Shown: one piece after another, positions 33,253-44,714 of the stretch
Layout of the letters: each line of letters opens with the position of its first letter
Numbering within the stretch: position 1 is the first letter of the stretch
Origin: Brienomyrus brachyistius
Taxonomy: Eukaryota; Chordata; Actinopteri; Osteoglossiformes; Mormyridae
Direction of reading: 5' to 3'
Length of the DNA: 64,000 bases
NCBI RefSeq assembly: GCF_023856365.1
Contig: NC_064555.1
Location: 17,432,254-17,496,253 of the forward strand
Program-made: the position numbers and the translations under genes
Notes under the pieces: generated by a model
Seen by the model: the letters and a program-made list of their open reading frames with translations, nothing else
The model's database searches: none
What the model was told of the DNA's origin: nothing

Positions 33253-34078
33253 GGAAGTCTGTACAGGACATGCATAAACTTTTTTTTTCTTTTCGTGATC
33301 TCGACATAACCGAAGTCGTGATCTCGACATAAGCCATGTCACTTTCCCATGATCTCGAGGTTTAGTATTATCCTCAAGGATGAATGCATCAAGTTTTACG
33401 TTGATCGTGGACTGTCCCAGTCAGAATCATAATCAGAAGACTTTATTAATCCCGGAGGAAATTGCTCACATTGCGACAAGAAGACAAGAACAATACAATA
33501 TAAGTATAAAACAGGAATGAAGTGTAAAACAAATTACGGCACTGTTAAACATTCGAATAAATAAATTATTTATTTAAAAAATAAAATGATAGAAAATCTC
33601 TGTACAGGGATTTAAAGTACCTTTGTCCAGTAGTTACATGAAAAGTAAAAGTGTATATTGCACAGTAAAGTAAAAGTATATTTCTCCAATATCATAAGTG
33701 GTTATTTTGCACTTTTTTGTAAAACCAAGTTAGACTTAAAACTGTGGGAAATATCCAGGTATATTGCACGGAATCATGGATACGAGGAAATAACACTGTC
33801 TATCAGTGCTAGAAAATTGTCATATTAGTGTTCGTCATTTGAGAAGGAAGATCAGAAATGTGCTGTTAATGTTATACCGTCGGAGAAATTATAGTGAGAC
33901 TGAACGAGTAGTCAGTTTCATTACGAACTAAATGGAGAGTCCAGGACGTCTCCATGGTTACCAGGTGATGTTTGAAAGATGTCGGCTTAAAAAAATAAGA
34001 AAAAAAAAAATAAGTCGTGATCTCGAGATAACGAAAAGAAAAATAAAAGTTTATGCATGTCCTCTACAGACTTCCGTA
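33253..34078. mobile_element. Terminal-inverted-repeat element with 8-9-bp direct repeat
   Basis: The left end ACGGAAGTCTGTACAGGACA is mirrored at the right end (CCTCTACAGACTTCCGT), and inverted similarity extends through GCATAAAC and CGTGATCTCGA for about 65 bp. ATTGGTGT lies directly outside both ends. The interior carries TTTATTAATCCCGGAGGAAA (a known fish repeat segment) but no coding sequence. Confidence 0.7.
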
Positions 34079-34251
34079 ATTGGTGTACTACATCCAGAGA
34101 TATTCTTTGTTAGCAGTAATACCTAGAACCTACACCAGATGGCTCTACATTGTCTTTTATTTCGCTGAAATACGCGCATACATCTAATTCTGAAGTAGAG
34201 GCTGCAAGATATTAGAAATTTTTCAAATATGTGAAGTTCTGTGGTATTTCA

Positions 34252-34455
34252 TTCCATCCATTATCTGCTGCTCATCTGGGACCAGGTCGAAGGGGCAGCA
34301 GTTTAGTCAGGGATGCCCAGACCTCCCTCTCCTCAGCCACCTCCTCCAGGGGATACCAAGGTGTTCCCAGGCCAGCTGACCAGCTGAGAAATATAATCTC
34401 TCCAGAATGTCCTGGGTCTGCCCCAGAGTCTCCCCCCAGTTGGGCATGCACTCCA
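34252..34455 (-). mobile_element. Teleost interspersed repeat, LINE 3'-end-like
   Basis: TCCATCCATTATCTGCTGCT, AAGGGGCAGCAGTTTAGTCA, GATGCCCAGACCTCCCTCTC and TCCAGAATGTCCTGGGTCTG occur in order, as in a widespread fish repeat attributed to RTE-like LINEs. Confidence 0.5.
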
Positions 34456-34739
34456 GAGCACACATATACACATACACATGCACACGCACACGCACACATA
34501 CACATGCATGCATGCATACAGACAGACACACACTTATTTCTCTCCTATTTAGCCTATAAAATTGTCCCATGTTCCATAATTAGTTTGGTAAAGTGGGACA
34601 AATAAAAAAAATAACTTTAAATATTACTTTGCAAATTAAGATCAATTTGGTGGTTTTTATAAATTGTATTGGCTAATACCCAATACTGAATATATTCCAT
34701 CTGATCAGTCATAAGTCTAATCTCTGCATTTCCTTACAC

Positions 34740-35235
34740 TGACATACCTGGTGAAGACATGGCGAATTAATTACAGATCTCTAGAATTACATTGTAGAGA
34801 TCTGAAATTATACATGTCCAAAATGTGAATTTCAGATCTCAAGAATTACAGGGACCTGGAATCATTAGTCAAAATGTAATTACAGATATCTACAATAGGA
34901 CTTCTTACTAGTTAAAATGGAATTATAGATCTCTGCAATATGACTTTTACTAGTAAAAACTGAATTTAGGTTATGTGAGGCAAAAAAAACAATGGAATTC
35001 AATGGGAATATAAGATTAGTAACTATTAAATTATAGCGCTTCGTAATGATTTTTTACTATTAAAAGTACAGTTCTTACCAATAAAAATTATGATTCGTAC
35101 TAGTCCAAATAGAACTATAGATATCTAAAATTCGTATTGTAACTAGAAAAAAACTGTTTTTTTTTTTACTAGTTAAAATGTTATTTCTACTAGTAGAAAT
35201 CAAGTTACGCCCATGGACCGTTATACTATTAAAAG
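34740..35235. repeat. Diverged ~50-bp repeat rich in AGATCTCT and ACTAGT
   Basis: Recurring modules (GAATTACA, AGATCTC, AATTATAGATCTCTGCAATA, ACTAGTTAAAATG) in both orientations. An old satellite-like or palindromic transposon remnant. Confidence 0.5.
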
Positions 35236-35849
35236 ACAATGTGGCATTCCGTACATGAGCACTACATGCGACTTTGCTGTTGGCAGCGCACACCGGGCTC
35301 ATTCCATGTTAGATCATCACACTTTCGTAACTCATCATCACAGATTTTTAACGAAACTTGGCATGATGATTTGGTCACATGAGTAACTCATGAAACTGAA
35401 ATTGGGCATGTCTTAGATTAATATTCAAGGAGATTTACAACTTTTTTTTGGGGGGGTATGACTTTAACTGGCTATATTTACCTTAATGTAAGCTGCGGTC
35501 CTCATATTGTTTTAAAGCTATTGTTCAGGTCTATAGATTGAACAAATAATATGCCACACCAATATGAATAATTACTACGTAATAACTCATTAAAATATTT
35601 AAAATTCAATAACAAAAAACCTATATTTCAAAATTGATAAATTTTTACTAAAACTAGAGTATAATGTCATGAACATCTCCAGAAAGTTTGGTCTTTAAGT
35701 TGTTTTGAGTTTTAAGGTGTTGCTGAGATGTCTTGACTTAAATGTAACATTACATGGTTTCATATGACTAATGGGCCTTTTTAATGGCAGCCAAACTGAC
35801 ATGATATAGTATAACAAGCACAGGCGTAGGCAATAACATTAATTAAGGT

Positions 35850-36420
35850 TACAAATATGCTGCAATGAAATTTAATGGAAGCTTCGTTAATGTCATTACA
35901 GACACCCGTCCTTGGCATACTATGGAAAAGGCCCACATGGCAAAGTCGTTCGAGAGAGGGATGAGGGAAGCTTTGCATGTGCAAATCCACAAACCCACAA
36001 CCCCTCTCTCAACTGAGGTGGAGGCTATAAGCACAACCTGTCTCCAATTTATCCTGCGGTCCTCTCTTCCTTTCCCAGAATAATCATTCCCAGGAAAAAT
36101 CAGACCCAATTCACACCTTCACCAGGCGACCACCCTTAACGACCCACACTCTGGGGGTAGGAGGGGCTGCTAAGGTGTGACGGTTACATCTACCCACAAC
36201 CCCCCCCCCCCCTCCCCTTTTGTTTCACTCAACAAGCCTACTTAGAGCAGGTGTGAAGTGAAACTACCCAGGAGGATAGATATGTGGACACTTACAACCT
36301 CCCTCAGACTGAAGAAGTTGCTTGGATGGGCAGCGAAACGTTTCTACCTTTCAAGAGAGAAGTCCAGTTGCCAAGATTCAACCACCAGACAGTTTCACTG
36401 GGATGACTGAGAACCTTCAC
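35850..36420 (+). pseudogene. Penelope-like or related retroelement 3' remnant
   Basis: The + strand near 35930-36000 encodes KSFERGMREALHVQIHKPT, resembling the GIY-YIG-linked C-terminal motif (WFERGVREA..) of Penelope-like elements. Downstream is a GACTGAAGAAGTTGCTTGGA and AGCGAAACGTTTC tail typical of such elements in fish. Frames are broken. Confidence 0.5.
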
Positions 36421-36800
36421 AGACATTGATTGTTGATCTTCTCTCGTGTGCGTGACCACAGAATAAATACATCGGTCGGTCCCTTCCCTATTTCAAGCAG
36501 GACGTTAAAAGGCATTAGGTCCACGCGGTAGTTAGTGTAGAAATTTGTTTGCTGCTGGATTTCTCTTCTTCATTTATTCATATATTTATTATATACCGCA
36601 AAAGAAGTAGTGTTAGCATATAAAGATTAAAATGCATTGTATTTTGTTTTTATATTTACACTGTTACCACAATCGATTGTCGCACGTATCGTTTTTAAAG
36701 GTGAATGCGTACTTGCGTACCAGTTATGTCCATCCTGGCTATACAGTAGTCGTTAGGCCTATTTAACACCCCCCAAATAAATGTGCATTTATTGGCTTTT

Positions 36801-37152
36801 ATCCATCCATCCATTTTCCAAACCGCTTATCCTACTGGGTCGCGGGGGGGGGTCCGGAGCCTATCCCGTAATCAATGGGCACGAGGCAGGGAACAACCCA
36901 GGATGGGGGGCCAGCCCATCGCAGGGCACATTCACACACTAGGCACTCACACATGCACACCTACAGGCAGTTTCACAACTCCAATTAGCCTCAGCATGTT
37001 TTTGGACTGTGGGGGGAAACCGGAGCACCCGGAGGAAACCCCACGACGACATGGGGAGAACATGATGTAAACTCCGCACACATGTGACCCATTCGGAGAC
37101 TCGAACCCGGGTCCCAGAGGTGTGAGGCAACAGTGCTAACCACTGCACCACT
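36801..37152 (-). mobile_element. ATGG-tailed SINE, nearly full length
   Basis: Reads (ATCC)n, CCAAACCGCTTATCC, then body, ending in GACTCGAACCCGGGTCCCAG (B-box complement) and TAACCACTGCACCAC. It lacks only the last few head bases. No clear target-site duplication. Confidence 0.85.
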
Positions 37153-37292
37153 TATTAATTTATATATAAACATATTTAAAGGGATATGATTATGGCAGAC
37201 AGCAAAACCTCGTACTTTAAAAGGAGTATTTAAAACGGCTGGATGTATAATTATATGGATTTAATATTATATGTATAAATACACACACATTA

Positions 37293-37760
37293 TATAGAGA
37301 AAAGTATTGGGACACCTGGCCATTACACCTACAGGAACTTCTATGACATCCCATTCTAGTTCCATAGGCATCAATATGGAGTCCCCCCCCCCACCCCTTG
37401 CAGCTATAACAGCTGCCACTGTTCTGGGAAGATTTTGGAATGTGTGGAAATTTTTGCCCTTTCACCCAGAAGTGCCTTTTTAAGGTCAAGCACTGATGTT
37501 GGTACAGGAAGTTATAGTTCATCCCAAAGGTGTTCGATGGGGTTGAGGTCAGAGCTCTGTGCAGGCCAGTCAGGTTCGTCCACACCAAAGTTATCCAACC
37601 ATGTCTGACCTAGGTTTGTGCAGCCAGAACAGAACAGGGCCTTCCTCAAAGCGTTTCCACAAATTTGGAAGCATGGAACTTGATATGCATGCCAAGACAT
37701 TTTGGATAATTCTATGCTTCCATGCTCATCTGGATGAATGGGCAAAAATTCCCACAAACA
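37293..37760. pseudogene. Chimeric Tc1-like copy made of two opposed fragments
   Basis: From 37293 (AGTATTGGGACACCTGGCC, a Tc1 terminus) to about 37680 the minus strand encodes the transposase C-terminal part (DEPDWPAQSSDLNPIEHLWD). From about 37690 the + strand carries the same family in the opposite direction (CAAGACATTTTGGATAATTC; then EWAKIPTNILQNLVE interrupted by a SINE). The junction is a small palindrome around GCATGGAAC...ATGCTTCCATGC. Confidence 0.7.
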
Positions 37761-37772
37761 TACTGCAAAATC

Positions 37773-38130
37773 CATCCATCCATCCATTTTCCAAACCGCT
37801 TATCCTATTGGGTCGCGGGGGGTCCGGAGCCTATCCCGGAATCAATGGGCACGAGGCAGGGAACAACCCAGGATGGGGGGCCAGCCCATCGCAGGGCACA
37901 CTCACACACCATTCACTCACACATGCACACCTACGGGCAATTCAGCAACTCCAATTAGCCTCAGCATGTTTTTGGACTGTGGGGGGAAACCGGAGTACCC
38001 GGAGGAAACCCCACGACGACACGGGGAGAACATGCAAACTCCGCACACATGTGACCCAGGCGGAGACTCGAACCCGGGTCCCAGAGGTGTGAGGCGACAG
38101 TGCTAACCACTGCACCACCATGCCGCCCCC
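37773..38130 (-). mobile_element. Full-length tRNA-derived SINE with 12-bp TSD
   Basis: Perfect TACTGCAAAATC flanks at 37761-37772 and 38131-38142. Read on the minus strand it begins GGGGGCGGCATGGTGGTGCA, with TGGTGCAGTGGTTAGCA (A-box-like) and GGGTTCGAGTCTC (B-box-like), and ends in ATGG units. It splits the Tc1 copy. This is the reference copy for the family here. Confidence 0.93.
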
Positions 38131-38142
38131 TACTGCAAAATC

Positions 38143-38356
38143 TTGTGGAAAAAAATTTGAAAGTAGTTCCCCAGATCACATGACCTTGGAATACAGGTAG
38201 AAACCAGCCAGAGGTTGCCTGGCACTAAGGGGTTAAATATGCAGAATCCTCGCACACAAATATCCAGGTGTTTCCCTCGGGCGGCGGAGTGGTGTCACCG
38301 TTGGGCCCCTGAGCGAGGCCCTTAACCCTCAAATGCTCCAGGGACTGGCTGATCCT

Positions 38357-38360
<4 letters not shown>
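38143..38360. other. Tc1 remainder and a SINE fragment
   Basis: 38143-38152 continues the Tc1 C-terminus. 38270-38352 matches the inner part of the other SINE family (CACCGTTGGGCCCCTGAGCG, CCTTAACCCTC, CTCCAGGGACTGGCTGATCC). Confidence 0.5.
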
Positions 38361-38403
<43 letters not shown>

Positions 38404-38422
38404 TTCTCTCTCTCTCTCTCTC
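38360..38422. repeat. (CT)n microsatellite
   Basis: CT units interrupted by two TTTCTC steps, directly following a SINE fragment. Confidence 0.96.
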
Positions 38423-38869
38423 AAAAAAAGCTTGTCGCTTTGCTGAATGAAATGCAAAATGTGTAGCTCTGCTGACCGCTGCTGAGGCATTACATCGCTG
38501 ATAATCATAATTATTATTTTTATTGATAACAACACCAACCAATGTCGTAGGAGACAGTGTGATATTGGGGGCTCCCGCTTAATAGTTTAAACGTGAAGTT
38601 TTTTTTTTTTTTTTTTTTTTTGGAGGCAGAAATGAAGCCAAATTAGATATTAAGGGTGGCAAGAGTCATTGACAGATAAACCAGCGCTTACAACTGACAA
38701 ACAACAATTAAATTATATTTTATTCAGTCCTGATAGCAAAACAGCAAGTACTACTTAAATAACGTGACATAAAAAAGGAAGCGAATGATTGTTATTGCTA
38801 ACATTACTTGCAATAGACCTCCTCATATTAAAAGTAATGTAGGATTATAATTTATTATTATAAACTAAA

Positions 38870-39240
38870 TTAATTTATTGCCAGGATTATTATTAAGATA
38901 ATTCAATTTCTTTATATAGCACGTTTTTGTAACAATACATTGTCTCAAAGAGCTTTATATTGTCCTCGCTCAACGCCTCCAGTGAGGAAGGCAGAGGTGA
39001 CGCTGGGAAGGAACTCCCTAACCCACTAATAGGGAGAAACCGTGAGAGGAATCAGACTCAAAGGGGCAGCCCATCCTCCTAGGACCAGCAAAGGAAGTCC
39101 AAAATAGCAAAGTCCCAGTTTATAAAGTAAAACTGTGTATAGTCCAGGTATAAAACGCAAAGATCCAGCTGATGTCAGGACAGGATGGAGGGGTGCTGTG
39201 ATCCAGCAGCAGGTAGTCATGCTGGAGCTCCATAACAGAG
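38870..39240 (-). mobile_element. L2-type LINE 3' region fragment
   Basis: ATTCAATTTCTTTATATAGC, CAAAGAGCTTTATATTG, AGGAACTCCCTAACCCACTA and GGCAGCCCATCCTCCTAGGA resemble the usual fish LINE 3' sequence in minus orientation. Confidence 0.55.
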
Positions 39241-39938
39241 AACTGAACAGAGTATTAATAAAAACTGATAAATATTATTACGCTAATATAAAGATACTGC
39301 TATTTAGATCAAGCTCTTTTAATAGCAATAATAACTAATAAAGGAAATTCTCATGAATTACTGAAATTTTCTATAGTGTAGTATCCATGCATGTTAATCT
39401 AGCTGAGGTAAAAACAGTGAGATGGATGATAAGAGACCTGTATAACTTGGTGCAGTCAACGAGCCATCAAACACCGTAGTAGATCTCTAATACGGGCAAT
39501 CGTGTGTAATGATTTATGCCGCTACGCAGCACTTAAGTCAGTTATCTTTCTAGTGGTTTAGAGCTGGAATTTCTAATACTTGAATTAGTGAAATGTTGTT
39601 GTGAATGGCTGCCAGGGACACAGATTGTCAGTGAGATGGGTGTCCGTGGATCGATGCTCAGCATGCCCTCCCTCTCCGGCCGCCGGCGGGAGGCGTGGCA
39701 GCGAGGCTGTATGTGACACCTGTGCGTACAGGTTCGTGGAACGACATCAGCCAGCAGTTGGGCAAAGGATCCGCTCAGTGATAAGGAGAGAGGAGTGACC
39801 GCTCCTTTCTGATTCCTAAAACATTTCCACAAATTTCCATATTGTCGTGTTTTTTTCTTCAGGCAAATCCCACGTAGTTTCAGAAGGCAGCGCCGGAGTT
39901 CATAAGTAGGAGAGCAAGCTGGAGGGCTTTTTTTTTTA
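39241..39938. promoter_or_regulatory. Region upstream of the crybg gene start
   Basis: Includes a locally GC-rich segment at 39670-39715 (CTCCGGCCGCCGGCGGGAGG) that could belong to the promoter or first exon. The transcription start cannot be placed from the sequence. Confidence 0.3.
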
Positions 39939-39971
39939 ATGAATAATGGCTGGGAAAAGTCCCTTTGCTAG
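39939..39971 (+). promoter_or_regulatory. Overlapping upstream ORF at the crybg start
   Basis: ATG 39939 opens a 10-codon frame ending TAG 39969-39971, overlapping the main ATG (39946) in another frame. Its context (T at -3, A at +4) is weak, so leaky scanning would be expected. Translational control is inferred only. Confidence 0.45.
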
Positions 39972-40130
39972 GAAGAGTTTGAAAAGTTTGTTTTCTAAAA
40001 GCGAGGCAAACCTGGCCAGCTCGGGGGAGAAGGACAGTGGTGGGAAATCCTTCAAACTCTTCAAGTGGAAGAAGAAGAAATACGCTTCACACGCAGACGA
40101 TGCTGACGAAGAAAATGCGGGAGTTTCCAG
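39946..40130 (+). CDS. crybg1/2-like: crybg exon 1 (N-terminus)
   Basis: ATG at 39946 has A at -3 and G at +4, a good initiation context. It is preceded by an overlapping out-of-frame ATG at 39939 in weak context. The exon encodes 61 codons plus two bases to the donor GTAAAT at 40131. The peptide is strongly basic: KSPFARKSLKSLFSKSEANL, then KSFKLFKWKKKKY. An N-terminal patch of this kind is seen in fish CRYBG family members. Confidence 0.83.
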
Positions 40131-40589
40131 GTAAATGTGTGACTTTTTGTTTTCTTAAGTTATACGTTGTGTTCTGATTTACTGTGTATTTGTTGCATAT
40201 TTAGAGACATGCTATTAATGTGAATATAAGCAATTATGTGGAACTGACATTTGTCAGCAAAACTGAGAACTGCAGGCGTCCTGGAAAAACACGACCATCC
40301 ACTTTTCAGTAGTCCAGGTCCAGATCGGCCCGTTTCGACCCCTTTGACGAATTTTTATATGTTATTCTGTTATATATATAGTTATGTATATTTTTCTGTT
40401 CGTTGCTAATCGTTATTTAGAAAAAACATCTGCACGTCCTATTTTTCCGTTTTACACAATACTTTTTTCCCTTTGGGTATTTGCTTTTGGATTTTATGAA
40501 TACATGTATATTCCACATGCTAGAATATTTCCAAAACAAGTTAGAAAAAAAATTCGAAGCTATAAAATGATTCACAGTGTATTCACAAT

Positions 40590-40622
<33 letters not shown>

Positions 40623-43600
40623 GTTTTCTAACCCCTAAGAGGATGTTGTAATGATGAGCCCTTCAATATCTTGCATGCTTTGTGTCATATGGTTTATATG
40701 ACACACATTGGCCCGTTGAGGTGGCGATGGGCTGAAATCCCCCAGTGACCTGCATCCGCGAGGCCTGTCAGCTCGGGGGGCCGGCCAGCCCCTGTACCTC
40801 CCGCTGCGGATGTGTGAGTGCTGCCTGCTGGGACTCTCCCTTGTCTTCCTCTCCACGTGATGAGTGGCTAACCAGGAGAGTCAGCAGAATTCCCCCTGCG
40901 CTGCCCTACATTTGGGCTGGTTACTCGGGTCAGAAACGTGATCATTTATGTTAAGGCTATAGCTTACTCTCAGCGCTTCTCAAACCGTATGGCATGGCTG
41001 TAATCCAGGCTGACTATAGAGCAGTACTTCCCCACTGCCCCTCCCCCCCAACCCCCACTCAGCATAGTTTACCACCGCCAGCCTGCCCCCCCCCAGGGTG
41101 AGACATCTTCAGGCAGAAACTCAGCCCTGCTCCAGCTTTACCTGAAAGTATGTCTGATATGAGGTGAAGTATGTTCAGGGCGCTGATTACCCAATGCAAG
41201 GCACTTCAGGCATTTTACTTTGCATTCTGACAGCGCTTCGGCCCGGGAGACAGATTTTACTCTAGTATTCTCCCTCTGCTCTGGTAGCTGTGTGATCCCA
41301 AATTATTTTATTCAGTCCTGCCAGGACAACAGCAATCGTGTCGCCGTCAGTGAAGATGACCGAACAGTAATGTTCAGTGACTGCACACATGTTGGCCCAG
41401 CTGCAGTGAAAACAGTGAGATGCGTGATCAGAAACCTGTATATCTTGGTAAAAGCAGTGAGCCGACCAGGTGGCCGTGGTGAAACTGCCCACACGATTGA
41501 TTCTCCTTTAATATCCACTCTGCAAAACATTGTCATTTTGCATTTTTTTTAAGTTAGGCAGCTTGATAACCCGTGAGATTTGCATCTTAAATCTGTGAGG
41601 TGGCTGTAAACTTAAAAGTGACCCTGATGGGTAAAAACCAGGAGACTCAACAACTGTGATACTGCACGGTAAAAATGCACCGTTGTTTTCTGCTTGGGGT
41701 GGATTTAATATACTTTGCTAACAAGAACAGTTTAGGGTGACTAATGCTCTCCACCCCACTGGATTGGTCATAGTGTCAAGCTTTCCAGTCTCCATGTGTT
41801 TATTTTCTTCTGTTTTGTTATTTTGAGATAAGCCACTTTACAGGAGAGGACAAATTCAGGTAAAAAAAAAAACATGGAATCAGGGTGAAGATGACGTTAA
41901 TATTTGTTCAGGGAAACCCAACAGAAGATACTTAATCTTTTCTCATCTCCCTCTGCAGCTAATGCGTCTTAACCTCTGACCCTTGACTGAAGAAGGCAAA
42001 AGTCATGTGTTTGGAAGTAGTGTTACACAAAATTACCCAGAAGCATGTAAAATAAGTTGCAAGTGCCTTAGAATATGCTACTTTTACAGTAAAGTGCTCA
42101 TGTTTTATGGTCCTGTTTCTCTTGGGCTTTTGTCTTGGGCCCAGCTTGGCTTAGCACAGATGGCAGGGTGTGGTCTTCACCCATGGATTCCTCAGATCAG
42201 GAAAAGTTTATCAGTGTGTCGAATCGCAGTGAGAGTGACTCTTCAGCGTGTGGCCCATGCAGAATTCTGCTTGGGGTGTGGCATGCAGCAAAGCGGCTCA
42301 TGTCTTTGGGAGAATCGCCCGCCATCCATGCACCTGCGTTGGCACATGTCTCCTGCACTTTTGTACAGCAGGATATTGACTGTGGAACTTCGTTGCTCAT
42401 GCAGCCGTTTGGGTGCATGCCAGTCTTGATAATGCCTTCATGTTGAAGGTGTTCTTGGGCAGAAAAGGTGCCTAACAGCTCTCCCTGCACAACTTCCTGT
42501 ATGGTGGTGATATTCTGCAGGACCAGAGGCTTTCTGGGTAATTTTGTGTAACTACTTCCAAACATATGACCTTTGCCCTCTTCAGTCGAGGGTCAGAGGT
42601 TAAAATGCATTAGCTGCAGAAGGAGATGAGAAGAGGCTGGGTTCTGCTGGCTTTCCCTGAACAAACACTGAACACCTCAGCTTCATCCCTATTTCATGTA
42701 TTGGACCGAGTGCAAAGTTTTTGAGTCTCAATTTGTCTTCTTCTACAGTATAAACCAAAGCTCTTCTGAGCACAAAAAGCTCCAAGCAGCCTGGAGGAAG
42801 GGACCGTTCAAGGTCTTTCAAAGCGAGGCATTGTCCTCTTAACAAGTGACACATTGTTTTCCTGTCTCTGTAAACACACATGCATGAGGGGCACCGTTCC
42901 GCATTGTTATTCTGAGTGCTTCAGATTATTTAGTGTTTATCAGCGACAGGAGCTGGCAGCAACCGCTGGGCCCCGGAGGAGGAACCTGTCAGCCCTCATA
43001 GCTCTGCTCTTGCTAAATCTCAAGCAACATTTCCCTGTACCGATCTGGCGGCTGGACAAGTGCCTATTGCTGTGTGCAAATGCAGTTCTTCCCTCCAAAG
43101 CATCCACTGGCATATTGTGAAATGAGCTTTTACACTTAATTATGTGTTAATATGTCAAGAGGGTCAAGAGATATACTCAGTACAATGCATGTGATGACTG
43201 ATCATTTATTCTGACGTACTTAAGAAGTTATTATTGCTTGATTGACCAAAACCATAGCACTTAGTGCTCCACTAACCTCATTTTTTAACAATAAAGATAC
43301 GACAAGTTTATACAGGTTATAAAATTTTTGGCATCACAATACACAATACACATCTCGTATTTTAGGTATACTACTAATGCTCGAATCGAATTGTGGGCGA
43401 AAGTAATGACTGTATAGTGTGGAAAAGCCGGCGTCTGTTATCCAAAGACCTGCAGTGACATGCAGGTTGTTGCTGTCAAAATAAAACTTTACTTAAAACT
43501 TAAACGGTCTACGTGATTAAAATGAATCCTTTGCATTAATTGACCATTCGGTAAAATAGTCGATAGGGGCAGCACTACTTCAGTCCTGCCTCTAGGAGCC

Positions 43601-43922
43601 TGATACGAACTGTCCTAGCAGTGCACTTCACACCTGCACTTAATGTTTCCTATTCCTTTTGAAGGTCACTTGATGTCATCCTGCGATTCATGAGAAACTG
43701 CAGGATAATTTAACGGTAATTTCTGGCTTTAGAAAGTTGCTTCTACCCTCTACCTGGCTGGTTTCTGGTCGTTCCCAGTATGTCCTACTTCGCCTTGTTT
43801 TTATATACTGCGGCCTTAGAACCAGGATTAAACTAGGATTTAAAAATGGTCTCTTTTTTTCCAGAGCTGTACGTGTAATGCGCTTCATGTGGACCTATCT
43901 TCATTGTTCCTCTGTCCTCCAG
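40131..43922. other. crybg intron 1
   Basis: Contains (GATA)n at 40591-40621, a poly-C-rich patch near 41040-41095, a segment at 41400-41470 resembling 39405-39475, and a large inverted duplication at 41830-42755. No separate gene recognised. Confidence 0.6.
41830..42755. repeat. Inverted duplication with arms of about 200 bp
   Basis: The left arm (about 41830-42045) includes CTGCAGCTAATGCGTCTTAA, CTCTGACCCTTGACTGAAGA and ACACAAAATTACCCAGAA. The right arm (about 42525-42755) is its reverse complement with roughly one change in ten. About 480 bp of non-inverted spacer separates the arms. No target-site duplication or transposon terminus was found. Confidence 0.85.
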
Positions 43923-44019
43923 CCCAGGAGAACCCGACACGAGCGAAGATGTCCTCGACCGCCCCAACATCCACCACGATGCCGCTGCATCTGTGTACAG
44001 CATGGACCCCAGGTCAAAG
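43923..44019 (+). CDS. crybg1/2-like: crybg exon 2
   Basis: The acceptor CTGTCCTCCAG ends at 43922. One base completes the Ser codon, then 32 codons run to TCAAAG|GTCGGT. The peptide is PGEPDTSEDVLDRPNIHHD followed by AAASVYSMDPRSK. Phase agrees with exons 1 and 3. The choice between the donor at 44013 and 44020 is settled by the phase-0 start of exon 3. No known domain. Confidence 0.75.
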
Positions 44020-44284
44020 GTCGGTTGAGCAACTCTCTACCCCGATGCTGGGGTTTCTGTCTAAAATGCTTTTGGGTGAGTCAGTGGCAGCTCTCTGGTA
44101 AATGGCTTGAGAAACACACACCCAGTGCAAAAGTCCCTCCCAAACGATTTCTTACCATCTCCTGCATTTTCCACAAGCTGGCAGTGAAGGTAACCACCAT
44201 CTCTACAGGCGCCATTTACACTGCAAGCCAGGTTACCAGCAATTCACTTGTGGGCTTAAAGAAAATAAATAATAAACTCAGCAT

Positions 44285-44345
44285 CACAAATTCAATTTCA
44301 GTTCAGTTTATTTTTATGTAGCGCCTTTCACAACAGAGTGAAATG
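44285..44345 (-). mobile_element. Short LINE 3'-end fragment
   Basis: TTTCAGTTCAGTTTATTTTT and ATGTAGCGCCTTTCACAACA match the common fish LINE 3' terminus. Very short. Confidence 0.4.
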
Positions 44346-44714
44346 TTTTTTTCTGTATCCTGCATCAACTATATAATGATCATTTATTTACATTATTATG
44401 TTATTTAAACATGTAGTTTTATGAGCCGTAGTGTCTGGCTTTATGAGCAAGCGCTCGACTCACTGTCACGATGTGCAGCTGCGGGCTGCGTGTTTGTTCT
44501 GGGTTCACTGTGGTCCATTGTGTTCTGCAGCCGCTGTTTGTCCTTGGCTCTTTATTGACTTCTGGCAGACTGTGTATGTGGGATGGCAAGACAAACAGAG
44601 ATGGTGCCCGGTTCTCCGTGCTGCCGGATCTCACCTGTCAGGCAGTTTGCAGACGTTTCAGGTGCTCAGTCGAGGCCAGGGCTGACTTAGTGGGCAACTG
44701 AGAGTAAGATCTGT

